From the NCBI GenBank assembly GCA_965268675.1, contig OZ254179.1, forward strand, positions 558,001 through 622,000: a DNA stretch of 64,000 bases. The letters run 5' to 3'. The notes below the pieces were generated by a model. The model had not been told where the DNA came from and ran no database searches. It saw nothing but the letters and a program-made list of their open reading frames with translations. Position 1 is the stretch's first letter. Each line of letters starts with the position of its first letter. Positions 26,133 to 34,465 of this stretch are shown here, one piece after another. The position numbers were made by a program, and so were the translations under genes. This DNA is from AAA044-D11 sp009705075. Its GTDB lineage: Bacteria; Actinomycetota; Actinomycetes; Nanopelagicales; Nanopelagicaceae.

Positions 26133-27206
26133 TTAAAGAGTTCGTTGGGTGACAATGGTGAGCAGTTGCTCCAATGCAACTTTTGCCAGTGGGTCAATCT
26201 CACCATATTCAAGGGCTGAATGCGCGCTAGAAGTCAGGCTAGAAATTAAATCTTCAACCTCAGCAAGTGCGCCAGAATCGATAATTATATTTCGAACGTG
26301 CAGGACATCTGCTTCTGTTAAGTCTTGATTTCCAAGGGCGCGATTCAACTCCGCCTTGGATTTAGCATCTGCTAGCGCCATAGTTTTAGCCAGTAGAACA
26401 GTTCGTTTTCCTTCACGTAAATCATCGCCGGCGGGCTTACCAGTTTCATCTGGATTACCAAAAATTCCTAGAACATCATCGCGGAGCTGAAAAGCCTCAC
26501 CGAGGGGCAGACCATAATCGGAGAAAGTTTTCATTAGTGATTCGGCAGCGCCACCAAGTGCAGCTCCAAAGTGAAGTGGTCGTTCAATCGTATATTTGCC
26601 AGATTTGTATCGAGCAACTTTTAGCGATCTTTCGACGGATTCTGATGCAAGAGCTTGCTCGTAGATATCTAAATATTGCCCAGCCATTAATTCAACGCGC
26701 ATCTCGTCATACATTGCAAGAGCTCTAACTAAAGTTTCACCATTAATGCCAGATTGATGCAGCATCTTCGCAGACCAGACAAGCGCCAAATCTCCGAGCA
26801 GAATCGCAGCTGAGATTCCAAATTGCTCAGCTGATCCACTTAACTTTTCTGCCTTATGTTGCGCTTCAAAGGCTTTGTGTATCGAAGGGGCGCCACGTCT
26901 TGTGTCGGAGGCATCCATAACATCGTCGTGCATGAGTGCACAAACATGCACTAATTCAAGTGCGGCGCAGGCTCGCAATATTTCAGGGCTCGGTTTAGAA
27001 CCGGTGCCAAGAAATCCAATGTAGGCAAAGAGCGGGCGAAGGCGTTTGCCGCTATCTAATAAGAAACGTTCCATTGCATTAGCCACGGGCGTTAATTCTG
27101 AGCCAATTTCATTTAGATATTTATTCTCGCCTGCCACAAAGTTAAGTAACTCTTGATTTATCGAGTTACGAATCTCTTTGAGGTCTGCAGTAGCGGAAAA
27201 ATTCAC
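26133..27206 (-). CDS. crtE: Polyprenyl diphosphate synthase, probable GGPP synthase
   Basis: This trans-prenyltransferase supplies the C20 precursor for carotenoids. The 357-residue protein has the first Asp-rich motif as LMHDDVMDASDTRRG near residue 93 and the second as FQLRDDVLGIFGNPDETGKP near 237, plus GKRLRP near 55. The chain length cannot be proved from motifs, but the position upstream of crtI-crtB favours C20. It starts only 24 bp from the divergent metF start, so the two promoters overlap. Confidence 0.92.
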   Translation of the reverse strand: MNFSATADLKEIRNSINQELLNFVAGENKYLNEIGSELTPVANAMERFLLDSGKRLRPLFAYIGFLGTGSKPSPEILRACAALELVHVCALMHDDVMDASDTRRGAPSIHKAFEAQHKAEKLSGSAEQFGISAAILLGDLALVWSAKMLHQSGINGETLVRALAMYDEMRVELMAGQYLDIYEQALASESVERSLKVARYKSGKYTIERPLHFGAALGGAAESLMKTFSDYGLPLGEAFQLRDDVLGIFGNPDETGKPAGDDLREGKRTVLLAKTMALADAKSKAELNRALGNQDLTEADVLHVRNIIIDSGALAEVEDLISSLTSSAHSALEYGEIDPLAKVALEQLLTIVTQRTL

Positions 27207-27230
27207 GTCGTAAGGGTAGCCTGAGCCGCT

Positions 27231-28088
27231 ATGGAACGCATGACGGTTTCGGTTGAGTTCTTTCCGCCGAAGGATGACGCTGGTGAAGCGCGCCTCTGGG
27301 AGGCCAGTACAGCTCTCGAATCAATCTCGCCAGATTTTATTTCAGTTACATATGGCGCCGGTGGAAGCACCCGCGACCGTACAGTTCAAATTACCAAAGA
27401 GATAACTAAGCGCACCGGGCGAAGCACTGTTGCTCACCTAACTTGTGTGGGCTCCACTAAGGATGAACTCATTGAGATTCTTGGTCAGTACAAGAGCGCA
27501 GGAATAAAAAGTATTTTGGCTCTCCGCGGTGATCCAGTTGGGGGACCGGCTGCAAAATGGGTTTCTAAACCAGGTGGATTTGATCATGCTGATCAATTAG
27601 TTGAACTTGCTATGGGCCAAGGAGGATTCGAAGTTGGCGTAGCTGCATTTCCAGATGGCCATCCAGCAAGTGATGGCAATTTAACAAAGGATATTGATGT
27701 CTTGCTTTCTAAGGAACAACTTGGTGCCACTTTTGCAACAACCCAATTCTTCTTCGAAAGTTCAAAGTGGGAAACTCTGGTATCAGAGTTAGCAAAGCGA
27801 GGATCTGCACTTCCGATAATTGCCGGAATCTTGCCAATAACTAATGTTAAGCAACTACAGCGCATGGCTGAACTCGGAGGAACGGCAATTCCGGTTCAAG
27901 TTTCTAAGTTATTCAATGAAATTGCAGATGACCCTGAAGCGGTAAAAAGAGCAGGGATCGAATTGGCCACAAATCTCTGTAATGAATTAATTGATCTAAA
28001 AGTTCCAGGATTGCACTTCTACACGATGAATTCTTCACCTGCGACGTTAGAGATTTGTACAAATTTGGGGCTAACCAACCGTGAATAA
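27231..28088 (+). CDS. metF: 5,10-methylenetetrahydrofolate reductase
   Basis: MetF reduces methylene-THF to methyl-THF for methionine synthesis, using FAD. The 285-residue TIM-barrel protein begins SVEFFPPKDDAGEARLWEA with the catalytic Glu, and has VTYGAGGSTRDRT, LALRGDP, ATTQFFF and a C-terminal GLHFYTMNSSPATLEI block. The C-terminus lacks any regulatory domain, as in bacteria generally. Its stop lies within the first codons of the CDP-alcohol phosphatidyltransferase gene (8-bp overlap). No SAM or cobalamin riboswitch fits in the 24-bp gap before it. Confidence 0.94.
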   Translation: MERMTVSVEFFPPKDDAGEARLWEASTALESISPDFISVTYGAGGSTRDRTVQITKEITKRTGRSTVAHLTCVGSTKDELIEILGQYKSAGIKSILALRGDPVGGPAAKWVSKPGGFDHADQLVELAMGQGGFEVGVAAFPDGHPASDGNLTKDIDVLLSKEQLGATFATTQFFFESSKWETLVSELAKRGSALPIIAGILPITNVKQLQRMAELGGTAIPVQVSKLFNEIADDPEAVKRAGIELATNLCNELIDLKVPGLHFYTMNSSPATLEICTNLGLTNRE

Positions 28089-28701
28089 ATCTGATTTCTT
28101 TTCCACGTGGTCCAAGCTTCATGGGGGCGCAAAGATTGAAGGCGTAGTAAAAATTTGGTTAGAAATTTCATTTGTTATTGTTCGACCACTTGCAGGGTTG
28201 AGAATCACGCCAAATATGTTGACTCTCTCCGGTTTAGCCTCTGCGGTCGCGCTCTGGCATTTCGCCAATAGCTGGCTGGCGGCGCTCTTCTTGGTGCTCT
28301 CACTTTTCTTCGACGGAGTTGACGGCTCTCTTGCGATCTATTCGAGGATTACAAGTAAGTTTGGCGCTTTCACTGATTCATTTGTTGACCGCTTATCGGA
28401 AGTTTTCTGGGCACTTGCGCTATACAAACTTGGTGTCCCGGCCATATTTGTTTTTCTCGCTCTTCTGGCAACCTTCACCCAAGAATATTTACGAGCAAGG
28501 GCAGGTGGACTTGGCCATAATGAAGTTGGGCTTGTAACTATTTGTGAAAGACCAGTTCGCGCGAGCCTGATATTCATTGCGATTATCACCAAGTTAATTG
28601 GTTGGGATTTAGTGGAAGTTATTGCAGGAATTTGGGTTGTGATGCAATTTTTTGCTTTAGTTCAACTAACCATCAGCCTTCACAAGCGTCTAACTAATTA
28701 G
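28081..28701 (+). CDS. CDP-alcohol phosphatidyltransferase family membrane protein
   Basis: The 206-residue protein has about six hydrophobic helices and the family motif Asp-x2-Asp-Gly-x2-Ala...Gly-x3-Asp-x3-Asp, read as DGVDGSLA then FGAFTDSFVD near residues 79-104. The Arg that normally follows the Ala is Ile here; a nearby Arg lies three residues later. All four Asp residues are kept, so metal-dependent transfer of a phosphoalcohol from a CDP-activated donor is likely. The acceptor is unknown: phosphatidylglycerophosphate, inositol-phosphate or other headgroup synthesis are options. The GTG start overlaps metF, and its end overlaps the convergent crtD-like gene by eight bases. Confidence 0.85.
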   Translation: MNKSDFFSTWSKLHGGAKIEGVVKIWLEISFVIVRPLAGLRITPNMLTLSGLASAVALWHFANSWLAALFLVLSLFFDGVDGSLAIYSRITSKFGAFTDSFVDRLSEVFWALALYKLGVPAIFVFLALLATFTQEYLRARAGGLGHNEVGLVTICERPVRASLIFIAIITKLIGWDLVEVIAGIWVVMQFFALVQLTISLHKRLTN

Positions 28702-30193
28702 CTCGACCAATTGCTTCCGCAACAATTTCGGCGCTAATTCCAACTAGTGGAAGCCCGCCGCCCGGATGGGCTGAACCACCCACGCAAAACAAGTTCTTAA
28801 GTGGGGAAGAATTACTTGCTCGCAAGAAGGCGGAACGAGCCCCATTGCTTGAAGTTCCATAAATCGAACCGCCAGGTGCGCTGACGCTATTTTCCAAATC
28901 GGCAGGAGTTTGAAATTCGCAAACATCTAATCGCTCAGAAACTCGCAGGCCAAGAGCATCCAATTTTGCAATTATTTTTGCTGCATAAAGCGCAGAACCT
29001 TTGTTCCAGTCCCATCCGCTCTTTGGTTCGTGCCGAGGCGCATTTATAAGTACGGACCAGGCCTCTAGGTTCTCGCCTTTAACCATGCTTTGATCTTTAG
29101 GGGCGCAGATGTAAATCGTAGGATCATCTACTGGAATTTTCTTCACAAATATGTCATCAAATTCTGCATCGTAATCCTCGGGAAAATAGATTGAATGGTG
29201 CGGCATCTCTGGCAGCGAACCAGTTACTTTGCTGTTATCTAAACCTAATAGAAGTGAGAAACCAGCAAGTGATTTTGTAGCCTTATCCAATTTTTTCCGC
29301 TCGGATTTTACGATTTTCAACTCGGCTGGCAGTAAATGGTTATAGACCAGTTCAGCATCAGCATTGGCAACAACAAAATCTGCAAGATGTGTTCTCCCTC
29401 CAGTAACGACACCGGTTGCTTTACCTGAGTTGTGGGATATCTCTGATACAGGGGAGTTAAGTTCGAAGTGGACGCCAAGTTCGCGGCACCGAGTTTCAAG
29501 AGCGACCGCAAGTTGCCCAATCCCACCTTTGATGTGCCAGGCGCCGAAAGATGATTCAACAAATGCGATAGTTAAAAGTACTGCAGGAACTTTGCGGGGA
29601 TCTGAACCTGAATAAGTTGCGTATCGGTCAACAACTTTAGCCAGGTATGGATTCTTGGTGTACTTAGCGGTCATTGAACGAAGTGAAGTCAGCGGTGAAA
29701 TTGTTCGCAGGTCGGAGAGAAAATTCTTTCGTCGAAGCAGGTTGGCAATAGATTTGAGTTCGGATTCAACAAATGGGCCGCGCGAGACGTCCCACATATT
29801 TTCAGCGCGTTGCATCAAGTTATGCCACTCATCGCCGGCGCTCTTGCCTAATACCGATTCAATCGAATCGCAAATTCCTTTTAGCGAGAGATTTGGGAAG
29901 CTAATTTTAGTTTCATCGGCGAAGTTATACTCAAAAGCTGGATCAACGGGTTCTATCTGCAGAACGTGTTCTATCCGTTTCCCGGTTTTTAAAAATAGAT
30001 CTCGATATACAGCAGGCAAAGTAAGGAGTGAGGGACCGGTATCAAAAGCGTAATTGCCTATCCATTTAGTCTGGCACTTTCCACCAGTCCGATCGCTTGC
30101 TTCAAATACGGTGACTGAGTGTCCAGATTTTGCTAATCGTGCCGCCGCAGACATGCCGCCGATACCGGCTCCAATGACGATCACTTTTGACAT
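28694..30193 (-). CDS. CrtI/CrtD-family carotenoid desaturase
   Basis: This 499-residue FAD protein is a paralogue of CrtI. It has VIVIGAGIGGMSAAARLAKSG at the N-terminus, RTGGKC, FDTGPSLLTLPAVYRD and the C-terminal FCVGGSAHPGGGLPLVGISAEIVAEAI. The ATG overlapping the stop of the glycosyltransferase gene (TAATG) is preferred over an upstream start that would add eight residues. In other bacteria CrtD-type 3,4-desaturases occur with CruF and CruG, exactly the two genes next to it, so a role in desaturating the hydrated end group of an acyclic carotenoid is inferred. Confidence 0.88.
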   Translation of the reverse strand: MSKVIVIGAGIGGMSAAARLAKSGHSVTVFEASDRTGGKCQTKWIGNYAFDTGPSLLTLPAVYRDLFLKTGKRIEHVLQIEPVDPAFEYNFADETKISFPNLSLKGICDSIESVLGKSAGDEWHNLMQRAENMWDVSRGPFVESELKSIANLLRRKNFLSDLRTISPLTSLRSMTAKYTKNPYLAKVVDRYATYSGSDPRKVPAVLLTIAFVESSFGAWHIKGGIGQLAVALETRCRELGVHFELNSPVSEISHNSGKATGVVTGGRTHLADFVVANADAELVYNHLLPAELKIVKSERKKLDKATKSLAGFSLLLGLDNSKVTGSLPEMPHHSIYFPEDYDAEFDDIFVKKIPVDDPTIYICAPKDQSMVKGENLEAWSVLINAPRHEPKSGWDWNKGSALYAAKIIAKLDALGLRVSERLDVCEFQTPADLENSVSAPGGSIYGTSSNGARSAFLRASNSSPLKNLFCVGGSAHPGGGLPLVGISAEIVAEAIGRAN

Positions 30194-31239
30194 TAGGAAA
30201 TTGCCCGCCCGCGCCATTGCAAAGTGCCACGAGATTTTCTGATTGAAGAGAGAACAATTAAATAGAACAGAACAAGTATCGCAACTGGATGAAGAAAAGC
30301 ATATGCTGGGTTTGATTTAGTTTTAAGCGCCGATAGCACGCGAGATAAGAAGATAAAGACAACTGGTGCACCAAAACTTAAATATGGAGAGACTCCCGTA
30401 ATTGCCAGGAGAAATAGCGCAAGAATTGTTCCAGTTGTCCCACCAAATGCCTTCCAAAGTGATTTGGTATATCCATCAATTAATTCTGTGCTGGACTTAT
30501 ACATACGGCAACTTGCAACTGAACTACCTTCTGCAACTCCGCCCTTGAACCCTTTTGCTATAAGAGCTCTTGCAAGTTCTAAGTCATCTAGTACCTCAGC
30601 GGCTATTGCACCGTGCCCGCCAGTTGCCTCATATGCAGTTCGTTTAACAATAAAGAATTGGCCATTAGCAATCGTCATAGAACGGTTCGGATATTTTTCA
30701 GCAATTCGAAGGGGCACACTTGCAATCCATGACCACTGTAAAAGCGGCTGGATTAACTTCTCCATAAAACTTTCGGCAATTTGTTTTGGATATGGCGAGA
30801 TGTAATCCCACTTCAGGCTGTTCATCTTTGTAATGGCCGAGGCGATTGCATAAGGGTGTAGTCGGACATCGGCATCAACAAATACCAAATACTCTCCAGA
30901 CCCTGCTCTGGCTAAGTTATGACATGCCCAATTCTTCCCAAGCCAACCTTCAGGCAGCGCTGATCCAGTTAATTTCTTCACTTTAAACATCGAAATTAAA
31001 TTACCGGTCTGGTCCGAAGAACCATCATCTAGCGCATAAATTTGTGGAGAATTTAGCATCTCAGAGTTAAGTAGCGACTTGAGACAGGCCTCTACGTTTG
31101 CTTCTTCATCCCGCATTGGAACCAAAATATCCACGGATGCGTCAATGTTTTTCGCACCCTTAAGTCCGACTACGCGCATATTTATAACGTTAGACACTGT
31201 AATAAATAGCGCAATTGCGCAGAGCCAGAACTCAGCCAT
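30193..31239 (-). CDS. cruG: Family 2 glycosyltransferase, CruG-like carotenoid glycosyltransferase
   Basis: The 348-residue protein has an N-terminal membrane segment, a GT-A catalytic domain with DILVPMRDEEANVEACL, the nucleotide-sugar block YALDDGSSDQT, the metal motif YLVFVDADVRL and GHGAIAAEVLDDLELA. It ends in three to four hydrophobic helices. This layout matches CruG, the 2'-O-glycosyltransferase of myxol-type carotenoids, and it stands directly beside a cruF homologue as in cyanobacteria and Deinococcus. The sugar donor is unknown. It is probably a membrane enzyme that puts a sugar on a carotenoid hydroxyl. Confidence 0.82.
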   Translation of the reverse strand: MAEFWLCAIALFITVSNVINMRVVGLKGAKNIDASVDILVPMRDEEANVEACLKSLLNSEMLNSPQIYALDDGSSDQTGNLISMFKVKKLTGSALPEGWLGKNWACHNLARAGSGEYLVFVDADVRLHPYAIASAITKMNSLKWDYISPYPKQIAESFMEKLIQPLLQWSWIASVPLRIAEKYPNRSMTIANGQFFIVKRTAYEATGGHGAIAAEVLDDLELARALIAKGFKGGVAEGSSVASCRMYKSSTELIDGYTKSLWKAFGGTTGTILALFLLAITGVSPYLSFGAPVVFIFLSRVLSALKTKSNPAYAFLHPVAILVLFYLIVLSSIRKSRGTLQWRGRAIS

Positions 31240-32055
31240 TTATTTAAGTAAATCAGGCTTTCCAAATGAGATTACAAAGAGATAAGGCGAAATCCACAGA
31301 GCAAATGCGATTCCACCGAGTAGTGCAACGCCGGGACGATCAAAGAAGAATAAGTTTCCGACAACTCCGGAGAATAAAGTCCAGCCCAAGAAAATATCCG
31401 GAATCGTTGAATTTACACCTTTTTTCCGTCGCTCTTTTGGAAGTATCAGATTCAAAAGTGCCATCAATCCCATTCCAGCAAATAACCAGCCCGCTGAGTT
31501 AGAAAGTGGAATCTCTGGTTGAAATGGAACATGCGGGCCAACCACATCCCAAGTCCAACGACCAGCGGCAACCATCTGAGGGTCAAGGAACAAATCCCAA
31601 ACCATCAAACCGGCGCCACCATAGATAAAGGCCCAACTTGGAATTGTCTTCCTTGCCGCGATTAAAACTGGATGTGCCATCATGATCCAAGCAAAGGGGA
31701 CAAGGATTGGTACTCCAAAAAATTTAATGCCAAGTGAATCGTCATAGAAATAATTCCCAAAGGGCCAACCGGTTTTGCTGCCTACTATTTCAACAATTAG
31801 TGCAAATAGAAAAGTAACCGAGCCAAAAGTTATGAAATAACGGAAGCCATATGACAGTAGCGAGTGCATCAACATCAAAATTGCACCGGCAACTACTGTA
31901 ATTATCGTTACATATCTAAGTGAATCACCAGAAACCAAGGGATATGAAATTTGGATTGCAATTGTGAGAGCTAAGAGTAGAAATAGACCCGAACTCTGGT
32001 TTGCGGAAATACCTTTGCGCCGATTATTACTTGGGCGGTATTGGCGAATCGACAT
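31240..32055 (-). CDS. cruF: CruF-like carotenoid 1',2'-hydratase
   Basis: This 271-residue membrane protein has about seven helices and matches the carotenoid biosynthesis family (DUF422) that includes CruF and bisanhydrobacterioruberin hydratase. Landmarks include ALIVEIVGSKTGWPFGNYFY, PILVPFAWIMMAHPVL, and GLMVWDLFLDPQMVAAGRWTWD, with conserved Glu, Trp and Asp residues in membrane segments. CruF adds water across the terminal double bond of an acyclic end group, giving the tertiary hydroxyl used downstream. It abuts the cruG-like gene without a gap. Confidence 0.87.
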   Translation of the reverse strand: MSIRQYRPSNNRRKGISANQSSGLFLLLALTIAIQISYPLVSGDSLRYVTIITVVAGAILMLMHSLLSYGFRYFITFGSVTFLFALIVEIVGSKTGWPFGNYFYDDSLGIKFFGVPILVPFAWIMMAHPVLIAARKTIPSWAFIYGGAGLMVWDLFLDPQMVAAGRWTWDVVGPHVPFQPEIPLSNSAGWLFAGMGLMALLNLILPKERRKKGVNSTIPDIFLGWTLFSGVVGNLFFFDRPGVALLGGIAFALWISPYLFVISFGKPDLLK

Positions 32056-32079
32056 GGTGCAATTCTGCCTTATTAATGG

Positions 32080-32742
32080 CTAGAACTCACCATGCTCCTC
32101 AATGATTGCAAAGCGTGCAAACAATTCCTCGGCATACCAATCCAAATCTTTCGTCTCCTGAATTGCTTTTAGGTGAGCGGCTCCCTTATACGCGAACTCC
32201 CTAAGTGCACTCCCAGATTCCCATCTGGAGAACGTTCCTTGGAGTCCGATTGGGGCTTCACCAATTCCAATTGCGCTCTGCAAGCCAGGTGCCGCCTTCA
32301 AACTCACAGTTACGGGAGGCACAGCTGACCAAAACTTAGAATTCATTCGCCATTTGATTCGTGCACGGGTTAGTGCAGCAACTGGCCCTTCCCAATTTGA
32401 AATCTGATTGCTATCGAAAGGCTGCGCTTTAGACCATTTTCCATGTGAGGAAATCGGTTGCAAAATTCCACGATATTCGGAAGTAGCAATCTTGCGCCAA
32501 CTTGAAATCAAGGAAGAGGCATCAAATGATTCCACTTCGCTCCTTGGGATAACAACTAACAAACCCCAACGCCTTGCATCGGCATCACCTGGAGTAAAAG
32601 TTTCACCTCGACCAGTTCCAAGTGATTTGAAGAAGGTAATTTTAGAGCTTCGGTTAAGCGATATTCGATCTAGTGCCATATGAATAATTGCACTAGGTAT
32701 TGCACTAAACCTAATCTTCCAGAAATAGACCAAGACAATCAT
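32080..32742 (-). CDS. crtA: CrtA-like carotenoid (spheroidene) monooxygenase
   Basis: The 220-residue protein matches the spheroidene monooxygenase family, which inserts keto groups at C-2 of acyclic carotenoids. Family blocks are visible: FFKSLGTGRGETFTPGDAD near residue 37, WGLLVVIP, then PPVTVSLKAAPGLQSAIGIGE followed by GLQGTFSRWESGSALREFAY, and the ending WYAEELFARFAIIEE. Its ATG overlaps the stop of the alpha/beta hydrolase gene (TAATG). The presence of CrtA with CruF implies a ketolated, hydroxylated acyclic end group. Confidence 0.88.
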   Translation of the reverse strand: MIVLVYFWKIRFSAIPSAIIHMALDRISLNRSSKITFFKSLGTGRGETFTPGDADARRWGLLVVIPRSEVESFDASSLISSWRKIATSEYRGILQPISSHGKWSKAQPFDSNQISNWEGPVAALTRARIKWRMNSKFWSAVPPVTVSLKAAPGLQSAIGIGEAPIGLQGTFSRWESGSALREFAYKGAAHLKAIQETKDLDWYAEELFARFAIIEEHGEF

Positions 32743-33533
32743 TACGCGACTCCGGCTGTCGCAAATATTTCAGATACAACTTCATCTGGTCGATCCCACA
32801 TCGGAGCATGTCCGCAAACTGGAAGCACGACCCATCTGCAATGCGCCGGCGCTAAGGATCGCTCCTGCGAATTTTCAACCGGCAATGTCCAATCAGAATC
32901 CCCAAAGATTATGGTGGTTGGTACAGTTTTCGGAATCGCTTTATCAAATCTACGATGCAACATTGCATCCCACGTGTGGTAATAACCGTGGCAATTGCCC
33001 AGAGCGGTAACAGCATCAATGCAAGTTTCTAAATCTAAAGTAGACCAATTAGGGGTAAATGCCTCAAATCCAATTTTGCGAGCTACCCCAACTTTTAATA
33101 ACTTAGGGGCAACGCCTTTTAATGAATCGGCCATTACTTTTGAAAATGCATAACGTGCGCGGGTGGTTGCAGGATTTTGCCAAAGGCCCGCTGGCGCAAG
33201 ACCCACAAGAGATTTAATTCGCTCAGGATTTAGCGCTGCCATTTCTAGTGCAACCCAGCCCCCAAGTGAATTACCAGCTAAATGAAAGTTATCAATTCCA
33301 TTTTCATCCATTAAATCAAATACCAATTTCGCCAGAACTTCTGGCTCGAGCGCACGATGATCTACCCAATCAGCGTTGCCATGCCCTGGAAGATCAAGGG
33401 TGATGACTTTAAATTTAGTTTCGAGTTTTGGAATGATTGGTTTCCAAGCGGTTGCCGCAGAGCCAAGGCCATGAATTAAAACTATTGGTTCCAAAGAACC
33501 GTACGATTGGTAAGCGAGTTTTGGTTTATTCAT
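32742..33533 (-). CDS. Alpha/beta hydrolase in carotenoid operon
   Basis: The 263-residue protein is a classical alpha/beta hydrolase: IVLIHGLGSAATAW (oxyanion hole), the nucleophile elbow LAGNSLGGWVALE near residue 89, the acid residue in IFGDSDWTLP and the catalytic His in CGHAPMWDRPDEV. The substrate is unknown. It lies between ybaK (4-bp overlap) and crtA (1-bp overlap), so it is co-expressed with carotenoid tailoring genes. An acyl-ester or lactone hydrolase connected to carotenoid glycoside acylation is possible, but nothing in the sequence proves it. Confidence 0.85.
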   Translation of the reverse strand: MNKPKLAYQSYGSLEPIVLIHGLGSAATAWKPIIPKLETKFKVITLDLPGHGNADWVDHRALEPEVLAKLVFDLMDENGIDNFHLAGNSLGGWVALEMAALNPERIKSLVGLAPAGLWQNPATTRARYAFSKVMADSLKGVAPKLLKVGVARKIGFEAFTPNWSTLDLETCIDAVTALGNCHGYYHTWDAMLHRRFDKAIPKTVPTTIIFGDSDWTLPVENSQERSLAPAHCRWVVLPVCGHAPMWDRPDEVVSEIFATAGVA

Positions 33534-34015
33534 TCACCAACGACCATTGGCTTGGCACTAGTGCATTTAATCAATTCAGAGTAAGTAGTTGGATAAACCG
33601 AATGTGGATGGCCCGCTGCCGCCCATACAACTTCATAATCATTTAGCGCTTCATCTATCAAGATTGTTGCGGGAGAAATCCAGCCAACAGGGGATACGCC
33701 ACCTATCGAGAATCCTGATTTTTCCTTTACATAATCGGCATCTACTCGGTGCAATTTAGCAACACCAAGATTTTCTGCGACTAGTTTTGTGTCAACGCGG
33801 TGGCGACCACTTGTAATGACCAAAAGTGGAGATTCATCATCTAGTTTGAAAACAATTGATGAGGCAACCTGTCCAACCAAAATACCTAGAGCATCTGCTG
33901 CTTCTTGTGCGGTGCGTGCGCTATCTGAGAGAACATGAACTTCGCCTTGCACTCCAAGCTCTTTTAGCTTTGCAGAGACGCGTTGTACCGAAGGATTTTG
34001 AAGGACGTTTTCCAT
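33530..34015 (-). CDS. YbaK/EbsC-family aminoacyl-tRNA deacylase
   Basis: The 161-residue protein belongs to the YbaK/ProX superfamily of trans-editing factors that remove wrong amino acids from tRNA. It shows QEAADALGILVGQVASSIVFK, VITSGRHRVDTKLVAENLG with the family lysine region, GFSIGGVSPVGW and a closing AAGHPHSVYPTTYSELIK. The GGVSPVG element is typical. The neighbour arsC is 19 bp upstream and the hydrolase overlaps by four bases downstream, an odd context for a tRNA editing protein. Confidence 0.9.
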   Translation of the reverse strand: MENVLQNPSVQRVSAKLKELGVQGEVHVLSDSARTAQEAADALGILVGQVASSIVFKLDDESPLLVITSGRHRVDTKLVAENLGVAKLHRVDADYVKEKSGFSIGGVSPVGWISPATILIDEALNDYEVVWAAAGHPHSVYPTTYSELIKCTSAKPMVVGE

Positions 34016-34034
34016 GGCCTTACTTTAGATGAAG

Positions 34035-34424
34035 TTAGATAATTTCTTTAAGCAGGGCTTCTACTCGGCTCTTTATTTCATCTCGAATAACTCGAACTGA
34101 TTCGATTCCTTGTCCAGCAGGATCGTCTAAAACCCAATCTTCATAGCGTTTGCCGGGAAAGAAGGGACAGGTGTCGCCGCATCCCATGGTTATAACGACA
34201 TCAGATTGTTGGACTGCTTCAGTAGTCAAAACTTTTGGCACGTTATTTGCGATATCAATTCCGACTTCATTCATTGCCTCAACTGCGATTGGATTTATTG
34301 AATCCTTGGGAGCAGATCCCGCAGAGAGAACTTCAACTTTGCCACCAGAAAGGGCAGTCATGAATCCGGCAGCCATTTGAGAGCGACCGGCATTGTGAAC
34401 ACAAACGAATAGGACTGATGGCAT
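34035..34424 (-). CDS. arsC: Arsenate reductase, low-molecular-weight phosphatase type (mycothiol class)
   Basis: The 129-residue protein starts with the P-loop VCVHNAGRSQMAAGF; the Cys-Val-His-Asn-Ala-Gly-Arg-Ser form is the one used by actinobacterial arsenate-mycothiol transferases, rather than the Cys-Thr-Gly-Asn-Ser-Cys form of thioredoxin-coupled enzymes. The acid loop DDPAGQG follows near residue 96, and a GCGDTCPFFPGKRYEDW segment is present. No arsenite exporter or ArsR regulator is adjacent. It is the first gene of the minus-strand run leading into the carotenoid genes, and it diverges from copC across 41 bp. Confidence 0.9.
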   Translation of the reverse strand: MPSVLFVCVHNAGRSQMAAGFMTALSGGKVEVLSAGSAPKDSINPIAVEAMNEVGIDIANNVPKVLTTEAVQQSDVVITMGCGDTCPFFPGKRYEDWVLDDPAGQGIESVRVIRDEIKSRVEALLKEII

Positions 34425-34465
34425 ATCGGTATCTTAATGGGTTGATTCATCGATAACCTACCTAC

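Noticed and set aside
27207..27230. SAM or cobalamin riboswitch upstream of metF
   Set aside because: Only 24 bp separate metF from crtE and no conserved element fits.
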